A DNA stretch of 64,000 bases from Adiantum capillus-veneris (Eukaryota; Streptophyta; Polypodiopsida; Polypodiales; Pteridaceae). A program made the position numbers and the translations under genes. The stretch spans positions 74,147,169 to 74,211,168 of the forward strand of contig CM043958.1 in assembly GCA_014529385.2 (NCBI GenBank), in the 5' to 3' direction. How positions within the stretch are numbered: the stretch's first letter is position 1; each line of letters starts with the position of its first letter. Below are positions 12,151-25,848 of the stretch, piece by piece. The notes beneath the pieces are model-generated. The model had not been told where the DNA came from, did no database searches, and worked only from the letters and a program-made list of their open reading frames with translations.

Positions 12151-13696
12151 GGTTTGTCCATATATACAAAAAAAGGGTAACTTAATTGCATAGATAATGT
12201 GTGCTACTTTAGAAATAATGGATTGCTCTTCTTGATTTCCTTGGTTCTTGATTCCATCTTCATGGTCGTGAGCTCTTAGAATGTGGAGTCTTTTTGGTGC
12301 CATCGCTAAAGTTTACTACACTTAGATAATATAACTAGCAACTTACGATTAAAATTTTATTATTTGGTCACGACAAGACCAAAAATTTGTGGAAGTATGG
12401 CAAATTAGGCTACCTTATTGTTTTTAGTAGCATTAGACTTTGATTAAGATTCTCAATTTAAGTTCTTATATTTGTATTGATAAATTACAATTTTCTTTGC
12501 TAAAATATATGTGAAAATATGGAAAAATTATTTAAATTTTTAAACATAATTACTAATTCTTGGTAATATAATGTGTCTTCTGGGTTCCTTGAGCCTACAA
12601 GTGGCCATTTGGCATGATCTAGGCTATTGCCCTTGACCCACATCCCCAATGACCAGCCTCAAGCTTGCTATTAATAATGACTTCACACATATTTTTAATA
12701 GTATCATTGACAAGCATCATTGATATTATTCTTGGCACACAAAAGGATTATATCGATGGGATGAAAGATTTAGAGTACTTGTTTCCTATTCCAAAGTTTT
12801 GTAGTGCACAACGTTAGAAGCCAAAATCACCTCATCAATGAGAAGTAGGAAACATATTCCATCAAAAATCTGTAGAAAAATTGACATTGCGGTTTGTGAG
12901 TACTTCGTCACCAATTATGCATCCGTTCCAATCCATCTATTTGGATAGAAAGTATTGTAGTTGTCCCTTGTTTAGAAGGTATGCACAAAGCTTGAAGTCA
13001 AACGGCACGCGACTCACACATGAGTGTGAACTAGGAAATATTTAAGAGAACAACATTGAGCTTCTTGAGTACTTCTTAAAAAAACTTCTCACCAACATTC
13101 GTGTTGTTCTCCCCCATAAAATTAAGAAGATAAGTAGAAACACAAAAGAGAGCATTCAAATTTGGCCTTCCTTGGGATTTTTGTCCCTGATGACAAAGGG
13201 AGAATTAAGAATCTGCAAAAGGAGCTTCAACATGAGGCTAAGTTGAAAGAAGAGCATCAAAACATAAGTAGCGGTGATGGTAGTCATGCCAACAAAAGTA
13301 AACATGACATGCTGGAAAAATTTGTAGAAGAGATAATGATGAAGGTCACAATAGACATGATTGACATGATGATGACCACAATAGACATGATCGACAAGAG
13401 AGAAGTATAAAGGACAAAGTTACCATTCCAAAGAGGACTCACATAGAGTATGAGGATCGTAGGGATAGATACAATATAGATGTTGGTATTGATGACAACA
13501 ATGAATGCAAAAGCCATTGCATGTTAGGATCGTCACCATCGAGGGTATCCAAAATGTCCTTTATATTGGAGTGGTAGTATACAACCTTGCAAAAGCAAGA
13601 GGCAAGGAAGGGTAAATTCCATGTTAAATTTAACTATGCTATGAGTAGAATATATGGGTTGAGGCTACACATGAGCATAAGCAGCTTTTGGCAAGG

Positions 13697-13890
13697 GAAA
13701 ATTGTAAAGTCATAATCAAAACATTTATATGTAAGAAGATGGAGGAATTTGATGTAGCTAGTCACCAAGACCTCACTTTCTTAAAGATGGAGAGAAAATT
13801 GTAAAATTGGAATCAAAACTCTCCTATGTAAGATGGTGGAGGCGTTTACTACAGTTTTTAACCTTGACCTCACTTTCTTGAAGATGGAGA
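13697..13890. repeat. two-copy tandem duplication, 97-bp period
   Basis: GAAAATTGTAAAGTCATAAT at 13697 recurs at 13794 as GAAAATTGTAAAATTGGAAT. Both continue to TATGTAAGA, a GGAGG block and GACCTCACTTTCTT.AAGATGG. Confidence 0.85.
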
Positions 13891-14049
13891 GAATCCATGT
13901 CTTCCTACTTGTTTGAGACACTGGCATGAGATTGGAAGGGCACATTATAAGTACTTACATTAACCAAAAACCATCACCCACATTGCTCTAGCCATTCCAA
14001 TGAATCTTGACCTCTACTCAAACACTTTATACCTTTGATAACAAGTAAA

Positions 14050-14412
14050 GGAGGCCCCCCTTTACAATATTGAAACACATTAATAAGGCAAGGCCATTGC
14101 ATTCCATGCATTATCCCATGATCAATTTTATGCATCCTCGACTTGGCATAGTCTCTATTTCCTTGAGGATTTTCTGCTTGCATAATCTTCATGTATGTCC
14201 GAGTCACCCCAAACCACATCTTAAAGGAGGCCCCCTTTACGATATGCCAACACATGATTAATAAAGCAAGGCAATTGCATTCCATGCATTATCCCATAAT
14301 CCAATATATGCAGCCTTGACTTGACATGCTCTCTATTGCCTTGAGAAGTTTTTTCTTTTCAAAGTAATGCATAATTTCCATGTATGATTGAGTCACCAAA
14401 ATCCAGATCTTG
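14050..14412. repeat. two-copy tandem duplication, 176-bp period
   Basis: GGAGGCCCCCCTTTA at 14050 recurs at 14226 as GGAGGCCCCCTTTA. Both copies carry TTGCATTCCATGCATTATCC, a CTTGACTTG-like block and CATGTATG..TGAGTCACC. The frame at 13974-14285 on the minus strand is a by-product. Confidence 0.9.
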
Positions 14413-16089
14413 AAGGCCATGAAGATGTATGGTACCAGTGGGGCATGTTATCACCCATAATCTTCTAATTGGTGCCCTCCCATCCCTTCCATTCATGCAG
14501 CCATACATAAATAGTGGGCAATTCACGGCAAGACATTACCCTATAAAGACACACCATATGCACGCACAAGGTGCATTTCATGCAAAAATATCACTTGCAT
14601 TCTTTACATCTCCCATTGCCACAATCTATGCATAGGCAACAAGAAACTGCTCAAGATCCACAAAGCCTAGCACTTTTTCCATACTCTTTTGATAGATTGG
14701 TTGCCCTTTTATGTTGGTTTTGAGGAAGCCTTATTATCCCCATCCAAGGGGGTTTGGTTAGATAGCAGACTCCCTTCCTTATTTAAACTATTGGATTTAC
14801 CATTTTCTCATTGTGGTAGGCAACATAAAGAGTTGCACAATTAGCATAATATTCTAGCTCTCAAAAGGGTATGTCTATGCTGCTTAATTTGACCATAGAT
14901 TGGTCATCTTGGTGGGGATTTCAAGTCCCCTCCTTTGTTTGTACTTCCTTTTTATTGCTAGATCTAAGGTCACTAATGTCCTCAATAATTGTACATTGAT
15001 GGACATGAGCTCTCTCCACATCACGAACTACTTCATATTAAGTGGTTGCTTCTTTTGCATCAAACTCACATCAAAGACATGAAAACCAAGAATAAATTTG
15101 CTTGAAACCTCTTGATGATGGGTCTTGTTGGGGAAGGTATTGTTGAGCCCAAGGGAGGATTTCATCAGATCAAGTGCAAGTCATGATGGTCGCTTATATT
15201 GTATGGATACAAAGGATGGCTCTTGTGGATGTTAGAATCCTAACATAAAGCATATCTACACGAGATCAAAAGTAGAAACATTCAAAAAGAGGAGGGAGAC
15301 TCAAGGGGAAAAACTCACCAATGATGTCGTACAAGAGTCTTTGACGTCATGATGCATGTGTTGAGGGATATAATCCTCTTGGCCCTTCTCCATCAACATC
15401 CGATTGAGGTAGTCTAAGGGATCAAACACGAGCACATCTAGATCATATTTTTCCAAAATAGAGGTCCAGATCATCGCTACTATAAAGATGCTACATATCT
15501 ACTTCCATGTCAAGAGACACATTAGAGGAGGGCATGAAATCAGGGGGATGAAATCCCTTCTTCTCAACTAGCAGGGAGAAGGGCATGTTGCTTAGACGAC
15601 CCTCATTGATAAAATCCAAGTGGGAAGCTACAGTAGGGGGAGACCATGAAGAAGGTAGGAAGGTCTCCATGAATGCAATGCCAAGTGCTGAGCAAGAGCT
15701 TTAATGATCAGATCTTGTCAATTGGAGATATTTCAACATAACGTGTTGCATTTAAAATATAAATTTTATATCTGTTGCAAGCCCTATAGTTTGAGATTTG
15801 AACATACTTGTCAATCATAGACACCTAATCAATGCATTTTATCAAATACTATTGGAAACTTCATCCACCCTATCAAAGAAATATCAAGATTTTGTCCATT
15901 TGTGTACACAAATGTACATCCACCTTTTGCCAAAAAATTACTAAGACCATCTATTGCCTCCACCAGCTCTTGTTCTCTAAAGCAAGGTGGTAGGAATGAC
16001 AGGATGAAAATGGCACTTCTAGGTGACCGCTAGAGAGAATGCATTCACTTGAGAGATGGGAAGCTAAGTAGGTAATTGTGCTTGGGGAC

Positions 16090-16215
16090 TTGAATGTGAG
16101 GGATTACCCCAATTATGATGCTAATGGAGCTGGACTCTTGTATCAAGACAAAGGTGCTAAAGAAGATCTTGAAATGTAGCTCACTTAGGACGAACCAACC
16201 TGCTTAGGAGAACAA
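16090..16215 (+). pseudogene. possible LINE endonuclease fragment
   Basis: The plus-strand frame reads VIVLGDLNVRDYPNYDANG and goes on about 40 residues to a stop. The GDLN string matches the GD(F/L/M)N motif of the endonuclease-exonuclease-phosphatase fold used by LINEs to nick the target. No other endonuclease motif (for example SDH) is seen nearby, so this is a weak call and could be chance. Confidence 0.3.
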
Positions 16216-16673
16216 ACAATGTACTTCATTGATGTGCCACCTTTGAAAATCATCTAAAATGTATTCCATGGCCATATTGGCCTGTTGCTCCCAACACCTC
16301 CTCCATTCGGATGCTGGAGAGGAAATATGATGTTGAGACCAAGTGATCTTTGCAAGATGTAGATTGAGGGTAAACCATGGCACACTCCAATATTACTTCA
16401 TAATAGGATTAGGCTATATCACAATTTGCATATAATCTTAAGATGGTTAGCTTTTATTTCTTGTGATGTGTGCCATAGGAAGCATATATATTCACAACAG
16501 TGAATGTTTTTAAATAGAAAAACATAGCACCACCTCAAAAAAATTATAAGCAGCTTGTAATCTACATCCAAACCTCTCTATGTATGTGTTTTCTTGGACA
16601 ACACATAAAGTCTAGAACACAAGCCACATCTTCTTTACCCTATAATTTTTGGGGAGACACAATGCCAACTCTA

Positions 16674-16862
16674 TGTTGGGATAACAACCAAAATGATTAG
16701 CCGAACACACCCATACTAACACAACTAACCTTATTGTGATACACAATATGAATAAGGATTCAGTGAAGGTTACCTCACTAAAAAATCCACCACAGACCGT
16801 GTATTTTCCTTCTTCCTCATTGCACAAGCATGCGCACATTTACACTCTCACACTCCTTCAAC
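16674..16862 (+). repeat. 5' LTR remnant of the 16.7-22.5 kb copia element
   Basis: Starts TGTTGGGATAACAACC. It shares with 22284-22475 the blocks CATACTAACAC, ATACACAATATGAATAAGG, TTACCTCACTA, CACAAGCATGC and ACACTCTCAC.CTCCTTCA. Similarity stops near 16862, so the LTR 3' end is lost or diverged. Confidence 0.75.
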
Positions 16863-17089
16863 TGATAACATGATTTAGATTTGTCCAACACTGAGAAGTC
16901 TAGTGAGGAGACTTCCCCTTAGCAACATTCTAGAGAGTAGAATAGTAGTTAGGGATTGAGACGCTCTATTCAAGCCTCAAATGGGTGTGATATTTTTTAG
17001 CAAGGTCTAATTATCTTATGCTGATTGACTACAAGGATGCCTTATTTGCAAGAAGCCCGTCAAATGGATGATAAGGACAAGTAGGAGGA

Positions 17090-17573
17090 AGCAATGTGAT
17101 CAAAATAAAATTTGATTGTCAGCAATAAGACTTGGAAGTTGTTTAATTTTCTTGAAGGAAAGACAACATTACTTGGCAAACGGGTTTATAAGAAGAGCTA
17201 TAAGTCAAGATATCTAAAGCCTAAGTACTAGGCTAGACTCATAGCTAAAGGTTTCAAGCGGTAGAAAGGTGTAGATTTTGAAGAAATCTTCTCACCTATG
17301 GTTAAGATGACTACTTTGCATATGGTGCTATAGAGGACTTGAAGGTAGTCCAAATGGATGTAGATGATTTCCTTCACAAAAATCTTGAGTAAGATGTGTG
17401 TATATGTAGTAGCTTGAAGGGTTTGTTAAGTCAAGGAGAGAAGAGCTTGTGAGTTGACTCAAGAAGCCAGTTTATGGCTTAAGGAAAGGTTCTAGGAAAT
17501 GGTATCAATAATTTTGATACTTTCATGTAGTCTCATGGATATAAATGGAGTCACAAAGGATCATTGATTATAC
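17090..17573 (+). pseudogene. copia reverse transcriptase, N-terminal half (relic)
   Basis: With frameshifts, the plus strand reads the copia RT start: NKTWKLFNFLEG near 17120, an ARLIAKGFKR block, then GVDFEEIFSPMVKMTTLHMV near 17265-17330. A VQMDV-type motif A region follows near 17350 and a YGLKQ-like block near 17470. Several in-frame TAG codons sit where the family has Trp or Gln. The frame stops being RT at 17573 and resumes at 21221. Confidence 0.8.
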
Positions 17574-17575
17574 TT

Positions 17576-17724
17576 TGAGACCATTGGAACTAAGACATGC
17601 TCATCTCCACCCATCCATACTCCTATATAGGTAGCCTATCCCTTGATTAAGAGACCCCTTGACAATGCATGCATAGATAGCTTTTCCAAGGCCATGTCCT
17701 CCTAGTCGTACTCTTGGCTTGACA
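17576..17724 (-). repeat. 3' LTR (minus orientation) of the nested element
   Basis: 149 bp, plus-strand ends TGAGACCATTGG and GGCTTGACA. It shares AACTAAGACATGCTCATCTC, AGACCCCTTGACAATG and ATGCATAG with the right copy. The purine-rich PPT lies at 17725-17738. Confidence 0.85.
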
Positions 17725-18054
17725 TTACTTCCCCTTGGATAAGCATTTTCATCCTCAAAAACAAAAGTGAAAATAATCTTCTTAAGTACACTAATGTTTT
17801 CCCACTTGAACTATACCACCATAGTCAAGAATATGTTTAAGGAGTGGAAGGTTTAATGAAATCAACAAGAACATCCTGATTGACAACATTATTGATCCTT
17901 ACTATGTAGTGTGTACATAAATGCTTGGATGATTACAAGAGTGTATAGACTAGATCTCCAACTCACTTGAGTATTTTGAATGGGTCATAAGACTGACTGG
18001 GAACACACCTCACTATCAATACAATAGATAATCTAAAGATAGATGAGCATACTC

Positions 18055-18545
18055 AAAAGGGTTAACCAAGTGGTAGATGTACTATTGCAAGCATACATTA
18101 GCAAGAACCATCCCAGTTGGGAAGATTATCTCCCTATTTTAAAGTTTTCTTATAATAGTCCAAAGCATGTTACGACCAGGTTTAGTCCCTACATGCTTAT
18201 GTACGAATTTTAACCTTGATTACCACTTTTCCTTCATGCTTATGTACGAATTTCAACCTTGATCACCACTTTTCCTTTATGCTTATGTACAAATTTCAAC
18301 CTTGATCACCACTTTTGATGGGGTTGGCTACAACCAAGATTCAACAAGTAAACGAATTTATCCGGAGCCATATAAATTTTCTATCATTTTCTTGTAAAAA
18401 TGTTTGACACACACAAAATAGATACAAGAAGTATGTTGTGATGAGAAACATTGGCAAGTTACTTTCATGGAGTGTCAAGAAGAGGTATTATTACATGTTC
18501 TAGAACCTTCAAAAAGTCTAAAAATTGATCATCCATTTCTTCACC
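18055..18545 (+). pseudogene. Ty3/gypsy integrase C-terminal relic
   Basis: Frames on the plus strand, with shifts, match the part of Ty3 integrase after the catalytic core: a WEDYLP-like string near 18120, SFLIIVQS/FSYNS-type text near 18150, MLMYEF near 18240, then QNRYKKYVVMRN near 18418-18455. The element that contains it has minus-strand LTR polarity, so this piece is either an older nested fragment or captured sequence. It is broken by stops and by the 43-bp repeats. Confidence 0.6.
18194..18322. repeat. three tandem 43-bp units
   Basis: TGCTTATGTACGAATTT starts at 18194, 18237 and 18280. Each unit continues AACCTTGAT.ACCACTTTT. The expansion lies inside the Ty3 integrase relic, over the MLMYEF block. 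Confidence 0.9.
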
Positions 18546-20881
18546 TCTTAGGTTTAACGACAACCCTCCCAAAGTGGAAGTTAAATGTGGGATCATGATC
18601 ACTCAAAAATTATTCTAGGATATCCATATAGCCTATACGGATTGTCTACAAATAACTAGGGCAAGTCTAGACTTTTTACGACGGACTTGGTCGGAATAAA
18701 CTTTCAAAGTTTCAACTTAGCTACAAGCACCCATGTCGAGTCATGTTCTTGTATGGTGATTGGTAGACCCACCATAGAGCTAATGTACTTATTGTGTTGA
18801 AAAAGATTCATAAGCAATCAAATACATGAATTTGCATGTTGCTGTAGATATGACATTGCTTAACACTAGGGCCCATAACACCTAGTGTGCATACATTAGC
18901 AAAAAATTATATGAATCTACATTTCCATGATTAGAATGGTTTATGCTCATAACATACATGAAACTTGAGGGAGTAGATGTGTAAGTAGATCTTGTAAAAA
19001 GAAGAAAGTGAATACTTTCCTCCTTACACTGTAGCTAGAGAGCCTTGCAGCTCATTGCATTGTATTGAGGCTTGATTTTACTTCAAAAGCCCTTACTATG
19101 TATCTTGTAATCCCCTTGGCTTGGTTCAAATTGGCACCCATTGGGTAACCAATTAGATACTCTTGCAAAGCCCCTCCAAGTCCATATGCTAATGGCATAT
19201 CAAAAACTTTCAAAGTCTATTATGCCATAGTTGTAAAATAGGAAGCCTTGCTTCAAATAGAGGCATTTTAAAAAGAAACATTTGTCAAGCTTTTTTGCTC
19301 AAAGGTTTTCTGATTCTTTGTTATACATTCACATGCCAAGCATGATAAAACTCTCAAGGTCTAAGCCATGAGAGCCATACTATAAGCAAACTTGTCTTGC
19401 TGGTTGTATTAGTTATTGCAAAACTTAGATTGCAAAGAAAATGAAGAAATTGAAATGTACTTTGTACTTGAGTTAACAAGTATGTGGTCTTTTGTTTATG
19501 TTCTAGCATTGAGCCTTTCTCAGTTAGCAAAATATCACCTTGGACTTGAATTGAGCCTTGCTCCATGTCACGATTGATAGCTACATAATTTCATCAAAAT
19601 AAAAAACGAAAATGAAGAATGTATATGTATGAATCTTGAGGGGGTCACTATGTGTAAATTATGTATATCGTGTGCATTCAAGGACTATTTTTTAACTTCT
19701 TATTTGTGAAATTTTGACAAATAAAATATACGCTTTTCCTAATTAATTTGTATTTTTTTTCCAATTCCATTTTATGGTACCCTTGTGTATGTGAAAATGT
19801 CAGAGAAAATGAAATTTAATAACCCCTTCTACTGCACTCACGTGATGGTCATTTAATCATTAAGTGACCCCCCCCAAGGTACCAAGTTTGCGACATCCTA
19901 TGGATACCACCTTGTAGATTGTGATTGAAAATCATCACAAAAAGAATCAAGATTTGTAAAAGGATCCTAGTACTTCTACCAACTTGTTTTTGCTTGCACC
20001 CTTCGTAATGGACTTTTCACCATCATCACGTAGAACAACAAGCCAGTATTGGAGCGATTGCAACAATCTTTGGTCAAATGTTTTTAAAACCTTTGCATGG
20101 TCCAATCTTGCCTAGTACACACTTTGCTAGGGCTATGGCCACCCCCTTTGGGAGGCTATTGCCCCAGATAATGATAGTTGTTGAGCTTTTATAGGTTCTT
20201 TCTCAGTTCAAATTCCGTGCCTTGCCTTGGAAATTGCAAAACTTCCACTGGCATCAGGCATGCAAGCTCTTAAGACCAAGAAGCATGCATGCATCATGGA
20301 TGCATAGCCGCTTAACCATTATGCTTGAACTCTTTCCTCATGAGCATTGTTGGAGCTAGAGAAACATGCACAACATAGTGTACACAATCCACAACCTGCT
20401 GCTTGACTTTGGTTTGTCTTCCACAAACCTTCCTTGCATTGATTTTGATTGCAAAGCTTTCCTGACTTCCTCTCAAAAATTTCTTGCATAAAGCTTACTT
20501 ACCCTTACCGTGAACACATTCCTCTGATGAGAACCAAAACTATCTTTGAGCACCTCAAGAATGTCTCTTGGCAACACAAGAACATCCCTTGGATGGGGGG
20601 GATGGTGCCCAAAGTAGGGCACCCAATATTTTAAAAAACACCCTCTAAATATGAAAACAACAGTCACAAGTGATGGCAGCTTTTGGAGAGAGCTTCAAGC
20701 AAAGAAAGTTTGCTAGCACCACACACTAGGGACACCGAGGGAATGCATGCTTGAAACAAAGTTTTTAGCTCTCTCCACTACACACATTTTTGGCCTGGTT
20801 TTTGTGCAGGCAAGAAGTGAACTCCTTTGTGGGCTAGAGCCCTTTCTTGCATGCATTGCCACCTTGTCAAGACTGCCATGC

Positions 20882-20988
<107 letters not shown>

Positions 20989-21069
20989 TTTAAGAATGCA
21001 TGAAAACCATGCCAAGATAATCGATGCCTCCCTCTTGCCTCTCCTGGGCCTTGAGCTCTAATACTAGTG

Positions 21070-21220
21070 TGAGACAACTTGAACTAAGACATGCTCATCT
21101 CCACCCAACCATACACCTATATAGGCAGCCTGGCCCTTGATTAGGAGACCCCTTGACAATGTATGCATAGCTAGAACCTTGCTAGGGCCATGCCCTCGTA
21201 TTCCTACCCTTGTCTTGACA
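21070..21220 (-). repeat. 5' LTR (minus orientation) of the nested element
   Basis: 151 bp, plus-strand ends TGAGACAACTTG and GTCTTGACA, direct copy of 17576-17724. A degenerate initiator-Met PBS occupies 21055-21066 on the minus strand. Confidence 0.85.
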
Positions 21221-22180
21221 TATACGCAAAGAAGAGCAATGATGGATCCCTTACTCTTCTTGTGTTATATGCTGATGGCATGCCGATCTCCAAGAATAAC
21301 ACTCATGAGATTGAAAATATGAAGCAAATGTTGAGTCAAACATTTTCATGAACGATCTGGGACAAGGTAGTCACTTTCTTGGTATGCATATCAAGCATGA
21401 CATGCCAAAAGATAGTCGTACATTTAGAAGGTCTTGTCACATTTTGATATGCAGAGGGGAAGTCATTGAGTACCCATGCCAACATATTTAAAACTTAGCA
21501 AGAATGGTTCTCCTTAGTTTGATGCTAAGAAGGTAGAGATGGTTAAGATTTTTTTTTCCTTAACAGTGGGCAATCTCATGTATGCTATGGTGGCTACAAG
21601 GCAAGACATTGTGTTTGCAGTGGGAGTGGTGAGTCATACATGTCTAATCTTGGAAAAAAACATTGGGATGCCATGAAAAATATCCTCATGTACTTGAAAG
21701 GTACAACAAGTAACTACTTATGCTTTGAGAACATTGATGCATCTATAGTTGAATACGTAGTAGTGGATTATGTAGGGAATGCACAACAAGAAGTTTACAT
21801 CTGGCTATATTTTCATATTTATCAAAGGAGCTATTTCTTGGAGATCATGTCTTTAGAATTGTATGTCCTCTTCCATGTTGAGTATGTTGTAGCACTAGAG
21901 GCCAATAAGGAAGCATTATGGTTGGCACATTTAGTGGGAGATATGGACAATGGTCAATAGATTCTTGTGTTGTATTGTGATAGTTAGACTGCCATTGCTT
22001 TGGCAAAGAGTACCACGTTTCATTTCAAAACAAAACACATTGAGCTCATATATCACTTTGTTTGAGATGTGTTAACTAATAAGCGTATCGAGTTATAAAA
22101 GTCCATATAGATGAAAATCCTATAGATGTTCTTATGGATAACTTAGTTGTGGAGAGGTTTGCACATTGTATATAGATGAT
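21221..22180 (+). pseudogene. copia reverse transcriptase C-terminal half and RNase H (relic)
   Basis: Resumes the copia frame after the nested element: LLVLYADGMPIS at 21256-21291 is the YVDDM motif with the second Asp changed to Gly (codon 21277-21279). Then come HEIENMKQMLSQTF, and MSNLGKKHWDAMKNILMYLK at 21640-21699, then the RNase H region ending in AEYVAA-like, EALWLAHLVGD and TKHIELIYHFV text. Stops and frame changes occur throughout. In a working element this would finish minus-strand synthesis and remove the RNA template. Confidence 0.85.
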
Positions 22181-22283
22181 GGGTGTGAATTGAATCCAAT
22201 GCCATGCTTCATAGTTGTGCAAGTTTTCTTGTACTTAGATTTGTTTTACTCTACTTATGGCACATTGACCATTAAGTGGGAGG

Positions 22284-22475
22284 TTGCTGGGGTAGTGGCC
22301 AATATGGCCAATTGGACACACCCCGTACTAACACTGCTAACTTTATTCTTATACACAATATGAATAAGGGTTATCTCACTACAGACTCCACTGCACACTA
22401 CATACTCTCTTTCTCCCTCATTACACAAGCATGCATGCATCCACACTCTCACCCTCCTTCACTCTCCACCATCCT
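22284..22475 (+). repeat. 3' LTR remnant of the 16.7-22.5 kb copia element
   Basis: Begins TTGCTGGGGTAGTGGCC right after the PPT AAGTGGGAGG and matches 16674-16862. Its 3' end is not defined because the 5' copy diverges there. Confidence 0.75.
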
Positions 22476-25390
22476 TTTGTATGTCACTTTTGTGTGACAT
22501 GCACTATATGTTCAAAGTTTTCAATCTATGTTTCATTGGATAACCAAATGTTTAACTTATTCACATTGTTTTCATGTAGCATAACACAAACAACATCATC
22601 TGACTTGATCACTTTGACACTTATACATGCTTACCAGATTAGTAGTGCACTTCAATTTTTAAATTTCATCAATATTTTTGGTATATTCAGTTTTCTAAGG
22701 ATTCCTTTAGTTTAGTTTAGCTACATGTTTTCCTCACTAGTAGATGCTCAATGGAAATTATCGTATATGTTGAACAAATACACATGCACTTCTTTTTGTA
22801 TGGTTGAGAATGCAACTTATGTATTGCATTAGACACATGATTACTTGTTTACTTTATTACTAGATGCTTGACATAAGAGGGAGCGGTAGATCCCCACTAG
22901 AGTCTATTATTGATAAACATAATGTTCCCAATGACATTCTTTAGCAATGCCTACCAATCAAGACTAGTTAATTATGACTTAATTCTTTGCTCATTCTAAT
23001 TGAGACCTATCATGTTAAAATTATTAGTGATTTCTGGGCTTTATTTTTAGTTTCTATAATTATTTTCCTTTATTTTAATTTTAATAATTTTCTATAGTTA
23101 ATTACTAAATATAATACTTAGGATCTATCATACTTATCCTTAGTTCTCAAAATAAAACTCAAACTACTTTAATTTCATAAATTTTTAGGCTATTTTCTAA
23201 TTTCCTTATTTTTTTTCAAATTTGGACTAAAATTTGTAATAGAAATGGCCTATGAACTTTGAGAATAGCGGAATTAAGAGAATTAGAGTGAGCATCTTTA
23301 TGAGATTACTTTGAGAACTTGGAGGGTGAACTTAAATGATGGTAGCAACATAAACATAGTACTTAATTAACTTGGTATGAACAATACTTTTGCAAGAGAG
23401 AGAGTATTAGAGAACATGACAATAGATGAGGATCAGATTTACTTGGAGCCGGTCCCCCTTCCAAAAGCGTTTGTATTATAGATTCTCCCATCAAGAGAGA
23501 GACTTTGTTACAATACAATATTTGTGTTCCTTGTGACCTTGGGGGTGCTATGAAGATGGAAAGCTTCATGCATCACGAGCTTAACATAAACTTTGCAAAA
23601 AGAATTAACTATCCCAAGCCTCAGTATCGAGGCCTCAAACACCTTCGACGGTGGAGAGAGCTTGTGGGGAATGAGGATAGGGATGAGGAAGAAGAAACAT
23701 TCCATAGGAGAAAGAAATAGTTCCTCACTTATCATCACACTTCTTGCTTACCATAGCATAATAGCATAGTAATGAAGATGAAGAAGATGGCAAGCTTAAG
23801 CATTGAAACATGGCTCTTGGTTGGATTTTCATTCCATAGGCAAGAGTGTTGGTGTGGGGAATCCCAAAATCCAATGCAATAAAATCGAGCAAACCATAAA
23901 CCGAGCAAAACTTATAATTCTTTTTGACACAAAATTGAGCAAACCATAAACTTTGCAAAACTTACAATGTTTTTTAATATTCTTGTGCAATATATTAGTT
24001 GTATATATCTTGGACTTTTATTGGTTATAGACACTCCCTACATAGTTTCTTTACCTATAAAAATCAATTTTAAATTGTTCTATCACTAACACATGCCAAA
24101 AACCTTCCATCAACATTGAAATTACATCTACAAATCAAAATGGAGAGCGCAACAAACAAAATACTACCGCACAAGAATCTTTGGGGCAAAAGTTAATACC
24201 CATAAGGACATATCACCCAAAAAACTACCTCTCAAAACCATTGCGAGGAATCCCAAACCTCGAGCAAGATTTTTAATATGAGCGATATATAAACTGGATA
24301 GACAGATGCAAGATTCAACTCTCAAGCACAACAACAAGATGGATGTTCTAATAAGGAATGATGCGATGAAGAGAGAGTGCAAGAAACATTTATAGTGTGT
24401 GGGTGAGGGATTGTTAGAACAAAGGAGGCATTTTGGTCCTTTGTGATGTGCGCATTCTTATTACAATCTTCACAATACCCAAGGTATGTGTGAAGTTACA
24501 ATAGTGGTCTTAGTACATTGTGTTGATGCAAGTGAAAACTCTAATTGCCATATAATTTCTAGCTCAAGAGAACTTTGTACCTACAAGAACTCTATACAAA
24601 GAAGAATAGGAAAAATGTCAAGCTAGATACATCATCCTCAAAATTGGAGCAAGATTGATAGAGCTAGATAGACCATTCTCAAAGTTGTAGGATAATACTT
24701 TGCATTCGCTCTATATTAAACTCCTTTGAGTAAATAATGACCTTGTCTTTTGTCTAAGTTTGGTAATCCATGGGTGCCCATGCTTAGGTCACCGCGCACG
24801 TCCCTTTCCACGTTGACATTATTGTCAGCATGATGCCCAACCAACTCCAGCAATTGCTACAACCTAGGGCTTTGAAAAGGTAGGTTCACTTTATTTGAAA
24901 GGTGTGAAAGTGTGAATTGACCCCCTCAAAGGTTTGAGACAATGATTCAATTTTCAACATTTTTAGTTGAAAGTTCAATTCTATATAGAATGGGGTTCAA
25001 ATGGAGCAATGGAAGGAAGAAAAATAGGTTGGGATGCAACATGGATTGCCATGAGTGGAGGCAAAACCTTCCACCCTTCCCCAACTTCTTCCTGACCACC
25101 CCCTTGGGAAATGCAAGGCTTCACTCAAAGAGCTGAGTGCAACTTGCTAGCAAGGATCCGAACGCTCTCCTATCCACGGATACAATGTATAGTCTGTGTG
25201 ACCATTTGAGCACGTTAAATCTTCTTATACATCTTTCACCGCGATGTGTAAACCTCACAAGTTGCCGATAAAAATTTGGAGCCTATTTTCCTATGTCGTA
25301 TGTGAACCCGGCCATAGAAAATCCCTTGGTTCTCGCCTCAAAACGGGGTGAAAGGGATCTAAATCAGGCTCAATAATATCATTTTCCCAA

Positions 25391-25393
<3 letters not shown>
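22476..25393. other. non-coding region, unrecognised
   Basis: No recognisable protein. 23000-23230 is very AT-rich. 23885-23975 has two copies of a GAGCAAACCATAAAC...GCAAAACTTA phrase. A 71-codon frame at 23505-23720 (ends in a charged EDRDEEEE tract) matches nothing I know. Confidence 0.45.

Positions 25394-25473
<80 letters not shown>
25394..25473. repeat. (CT)40 microsatellite
   Basis: Pure 80-bp CT tract about 375 bp upstream of the first LINE-1 5'UTR monomer and in the same orientation as the tract at the LINE-1 3' end. Confidence 0.95.
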
Positions 25474-25475
<2 letters not shown>

Positions 25476-25848
25476 AACATCATCATACATTCCATATATG
25501 TGCCTCATCGACCTCAATAGCCTTACCATTAATTAGTGAATGCCCTACTAGACACAAATTCTCTAAACGCTTTTTTCTGCGTATTGCCTGTAGGTGCTGA
25601 AGGGAGGTCGGTGATGAGCCTTGGGAGGTTGGCTCTTTCCCACTGCAATGCTGCTCGCCATGTTGGTATTAAGTGCACGCTAGCTTCAGAGGAGATAATA
25701 ATCGGGTTTCTAGTGATGAATCAACTGATTACTTATTCAATCTCTGCCATGAGCTCCTCCTTGTCAAATTCTCTCTCTCTCTCTCTTTATTTTTTTAATG
25801 TCAAAACTGTTAAATTCCTTGTAGAGTATAGTAACATTGTTGGCTCAC

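Larger units (their letters stand above)
12151..16089. other. non-coding region, unrecognised
   Basis: No frame aligns with a family I know. At 13310-13400 one frame is rich in His, Asp and Arg because of a short GA/CA-rich repeat (ATAGACATGATTGACATGATG and variants). Two tandem duplications are listed separately. The rest looks like eroded transposon sequence. Confidence 0.45.

Noticed and set aside
15300-15500. Minus-strand frame with DPLDYLNRMLMEKGQEDY
   Set aside because: Short, stop-bounded and without a family match; could be part of an old element but not supportable.
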